Part shown: in pieces, positions 62,243-64,000 of the stretch
How the letters are laid out: each line of letters opens with the position of its first letter
How positions within the stretch are numbered: position 1 is the first letter of the stretch
Assembly: GCA_028279365.1 (NCBI GenBank)
Contig: JANQNX010000013.1
Location: forward strand, 62,001 to 126,000
DNA length: 64,000 nucleotides
Reading direction: 5' to 3'
From: Gammaproteobacteria bacterium
GTDB taxonomy: Bacteria > Pseudomonadota > Gammaproteobacteria > Eutrophobiales > Eutrophobiaceae
Position numbers and translations under genes: made by a program
Notes under the pieces: model-generated
The model's database searches: none
What the model saw: only the letters and a program-made list of their open reading frames with translations
What the model was told of the DNA's origin: nothing

Positions 62243-62770
62243 ATGAGCAATAATTCTGACAGAGAGCTTATACCTTTAAATATCACTGTGCTGACGGTAT
62301 CAGACAGCCGAACCGAAGAAACGGATAAATCAGGTAAATGTTTGCAGGAACGCCTGGTAGCAGCGGGGCATCATTGTTACGAAAAACGAATCGTACCGGA
62401 TGATATTTATCAAATCCGTGCCGTTGTCTCTAACTGGATTGCTGATCCGGAAGTGCAGGCTGTGCTAACCACCGGCGGCACGGGTATTACTGGGCGTGAT
62501 GGCACACCTGAGGCAGTCAGTGTTTTATTTGATAAAGTGATTGAAGGGTTTGGTGAGACATTTCGTTCGATTTCTTACGACCAGATTAAAACCTCTACCA
62601 TACAGTCCCGAACCATCGCCGGTGTTGCGAACGGGACATTTGTGTTTGCGTTACCGGGTTCGATGGGGGCGTGTAAGACTGCATGGGATGAATTGATTTC
62701 CCATCAACTCGATTATCGCACGCGACCTTGTAATCTGGTTGAATTGATGCCGCGTTTGAAAGAAGTTTAG
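62243..62770 (+). CDS. moaB: Molybdopterin adenylyltransferase-family protein (MoaB/MogA)
   Basis: The 175-residue product has TVSDSRTEETDKSGK, TTGGTGITGRDGTPEA and LPGSMGACKTAWDELISHQLD, typical of MoaB/Mog. It adenylates molybdopterin before metal insertion by MoeA. It lies about 18 kb from the main moa/moe cluster, completing that set. MoaB-type is preferred over MogA from length and C-terminus. Its stop is directly adjacent to a convergent lipoprotein gene. Confidence 0.94.
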   Translation: MSNNSDRELIPLNITVLTVSDSRTEETDKSGKCLQERLVAAGHHCYEKRIVPDDIYQIRAVVSNWIADPEVQAVLTTGGTGITGRDGTPEAVSVLFDKVIEGFGETFRSISYDQIKTSTIQSRTIAGVANGTFVFALPGSMGACKTAWDELISHQLDYRTRPCNLVELMPRLKEV

Positions 62771-63841
62771 TTAGTTTCCAACAGGTAATGTCAGGACTGG
62801 CGTAATACCCTCGGCATCACCGGACTGTAACGAAAACAATTGCGTTAACAAACTAAACGTTGTTTTACTTTCCAGATCACTATCATCAATATAAAACCAA
62901 CTGCCACGGTAGTTGGTGCCGATAGCCACATCTTGCTGTGATGGGTTGGTGCTGGACTTAATCTGAAATAAGCCTGCGGTTAATGTCGCCCAGTCAAATT
63001 CCTGGCCTGCCTCATTGGTAGTGATGGTGACTTTTCCTGATGTTTTATCTGCATCAGGCACATCAGTGGCGTGAGATAAGTAATACATCACACCCAATAG
63101 TGATCGTGTCGATAGACTAATGCTGGTTCGGTCGCTGTTGCCAGCTTGAACTAACAACGGATAACTGTCAGCTTCATCCAGATGTAATAATCGTTGTAAT
63201 GCCTTGATGTCCGAGTCTTTGCTGTGTGAAAAGAGTAGATTTGCGGTTTTTTTATTGTCATCAGCAGTATAGGCGAACTGAATCTTAGCCTGGCTTTGCA
63301 GTCGACGTAACAGGTTGACCGCTTCATGAAAGGTTTTAAATGTTGGCGCTTTTGATGGCGTTGGCCCAGACGCCGTCGGCGCATTGGGAATACCGTTCAT
63401 GCTTTTTACCGTTAGCCGCAATATTCTCTCAATACTCCAGCCGGAATTCGCCAGTAAAATAATATTCTCTAAAGAAATAGGCGCTAATAATTGTTGAATA
63501 AAGTCATTACCGTGCAATGGTAAATATGTGACCGTCGGCTGTTCGGTAAAATTAAACCCGCCGGATAAACCCACACTCTCCGGTATTTGCTGTTCCTGAA
63601 AATTCGCATTGATGCCGGCCTCAGAAAATAATCTAAATTGAGACGACACACTGTTTACCTGCAGAAAAAAAGGCGTGTCGCGATATTTCAGTCGAATCAA
63701 ATTCAACAGCAGTTGTTCGTTGTTGGTGCTTTGTATGGCGACATTATAATCGTTGCCGCCGGCTTGTATGACCTCCGGACTGAGGCGGGCACAGGCGGAT
63801 AGAAAAAAAAGTAAGATGATGAGTAAGCTATATTTGTTCAT
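62771..63841 (-). CDS. Lipoprotein of unknown function
   Basis: The 356-residue product has a type II signal peptide with lipobox FLSAC (Cys17). The mature part, including NEQLLLNLIRLKYRDTPFFLQVNSVSSQF, resembles a conserved hypothetical envelope lipoprotein of proteobacteria that I cannot name. It contains a Pro/Thr/Ser/Ala-rich linker (GIPNAPTASGPTPSKAPT) near the middle. Its ATG overlaps the stop of the upstream gene (ATGA), so it is co-translated with the partial gene at the edge. Confidence 0.78.
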   Translation of the reverse strand: MNKYSLLIILLFFLSACARLSPEVIQAGGNDYNVAIQSTNNEQLLLNLIRLKYRDTPFFLQVNSVSSQFRLFSEAGINANFQEQQIPESVGLSGGFNFTEQPTVTYLPLHGNDFIQQLLAPISLENIILLANSGWSIERILRLTVKSMNGIPNAPTASGPTPSKAPTFKTFHEAVNLLRRLQSQAKIQFAYTADDNKKTANLLFSHSKDSDIKALQRLLHLDEADSYPLLVQAGNSDRTSISLSTRSLLGVMYYLSHATDVPDADKTSGKVTITTNEAGQEFDWATLTAGLFQIKSSTNPSQQDVAIGTNYRGSWFYIDDSDLESKTTFSLLTQLFSLQSGDAEGITPVLTLPVGN

Positions 63842-64000
63842 GTGTTATCAAGACTTGGAATAGAGAAATAAATCAGTATGCTTCGTTGCAATAAATTATC
63901 GTTATCATCGCTTATCATAAAAAACCGATTATCCCGATGCCAGCTAATGGCTTCAAAATTATCATTGAAAACGCCATCGGCCGGTTTTAATGAAATTAAT
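63838..64000 (-). CDS. C-terminal end of a phytase/esterase-like protein (cut by the window)
   Basis: One minus-strand frame is open from the edge and stops with TGA at 63838-63840, overlapping the lipoprotein start. The visible 53 residues include NFEAISWHRDNRFFMISDDN and QRSILIYFSI. This is the ending typical of the esterase-like activity of phytase (PF13449) family, where the consensus is like N-EGIA---L-LISDDN---QRT-L--F. The remaining, larger N-terminal part lies beyond the window. Confidence 0.75.
   Translation of the reverse strand, partial: LISLKPADGVFNDNFEAISWHRDNRFFMISDDNDNLLQRSILIYFSIPSLDNT

Noticed and set aside
1..64000. CRISPR arrays, tRNA or rRNA genes, intact IS elements, prophage
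   Set aside because: No regularly spaced direct repeats, cloverleaf-like intergenic segments, transposase or phage structural genes were seen by eye.

Overview
The window reads as a chromosomal segment of a moderately AT-rich gammaproteobacterium with methylotroph-type C1 metabolism. The evidence is PQQ biosynthesis (pqqC-D-E and a separate pqqB), a run of tetrahydromethanopterin/methylofuran cofactor genes (DHPS-like, DUF447, mfnB, carbinolamine dehydratase), formyltransferase/hydrolase subunit A (fhcA), a MoxY/MoxX-like two-component pair, the beta-propeller and substrate-binding proteins that accompany PQQ alcohol dehydrogenases, a tungsten-type aldehyde oxidoreductase operon, and a nearly full molybdopterin cofactor and formate dehydrogenase maturation set. 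The species cannot be fixed; a Methylophaga-like or methanotroph-like lineage is an inference. I saw no rRNA, tRNA, CRISPR array or intact insertion sequence.

Layout. 1-6.2 kb: end of a receiver-Ser/Thr kinase fusion, then a leftward TonB/ExbB/ExbD operon with DUF3450 and TPR partners. 6.3-10.2 kb: MoxY/MoxX-like sensor and regulator, PQQ-associated beta-propeller and periplasmic binding protein. 10.5-14.7 kb: aldehyde oxidoreductase operon (four-cluster ferredoxin, W-pterin subunit, FAD subunit, dedicated MoaD, small GGG-tailed protein). 15-19.3 kb: porin with a strong terminator, SHOCT protein, proline iminopeptidase, folP. 19.3-26.3 kb: pqqEDC leftward, cofactor operon rightward, pqqB. 26.3-30.2 kb: an unusual FAD protein, a solitary fhcA, and hisI. 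30.2-35.7 kb: accessory-looking stretch with two Zur-type palindromes, a decayed COG0523 GTPase, a CzcO/ArsO-like flavoprotein with a Cys-rich tail, an ACR3/BASS-like permease, a GAF-HD-GYP protein and a small HD operon. 35.8-44.1 kb: moaC, moaD-moaE, lhgO, a lone ParA, moeA-mobB-mobA, DUF6494, fdhD-moaA. 44.2-64 kb: CYTH protein, AmpG-like transporter, SelW-like protein, PP2C-FGE fusion, HrpA, CPA2 antiporter, Rieske fusion, MoxR-DUF58-transglutaminase operon, nitroreductase, MATE pump, S4 protein, MoaB/Mog, a lipoprotein, and the end of a phytase/esterase-like gene.

How it works together (inference). PQQ enzymes would oxidise methanol or other alcohols in the periplasm. Formaldehyde would pass through the H4MPT/methylofuran route, ending at Fhc, to formate. 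Formate dehydrogenase, served by MoCo synthesis and FdhD, would finish the oxidation, while the W/Mo aldehyde oxidoreductase handles aldehydes in the cytoplasm.

The least ordinary signal is at 30.2-35.7 kb. Two near-consensus Zur operators, each overlapping the same promoter geometry, stand before a wrecked COG0523 zinc-chaperone gene and before a two-gene unit of unknown function. A flavoprotein-permease pair with a CCxxCxC tail sits just downstream of the first.
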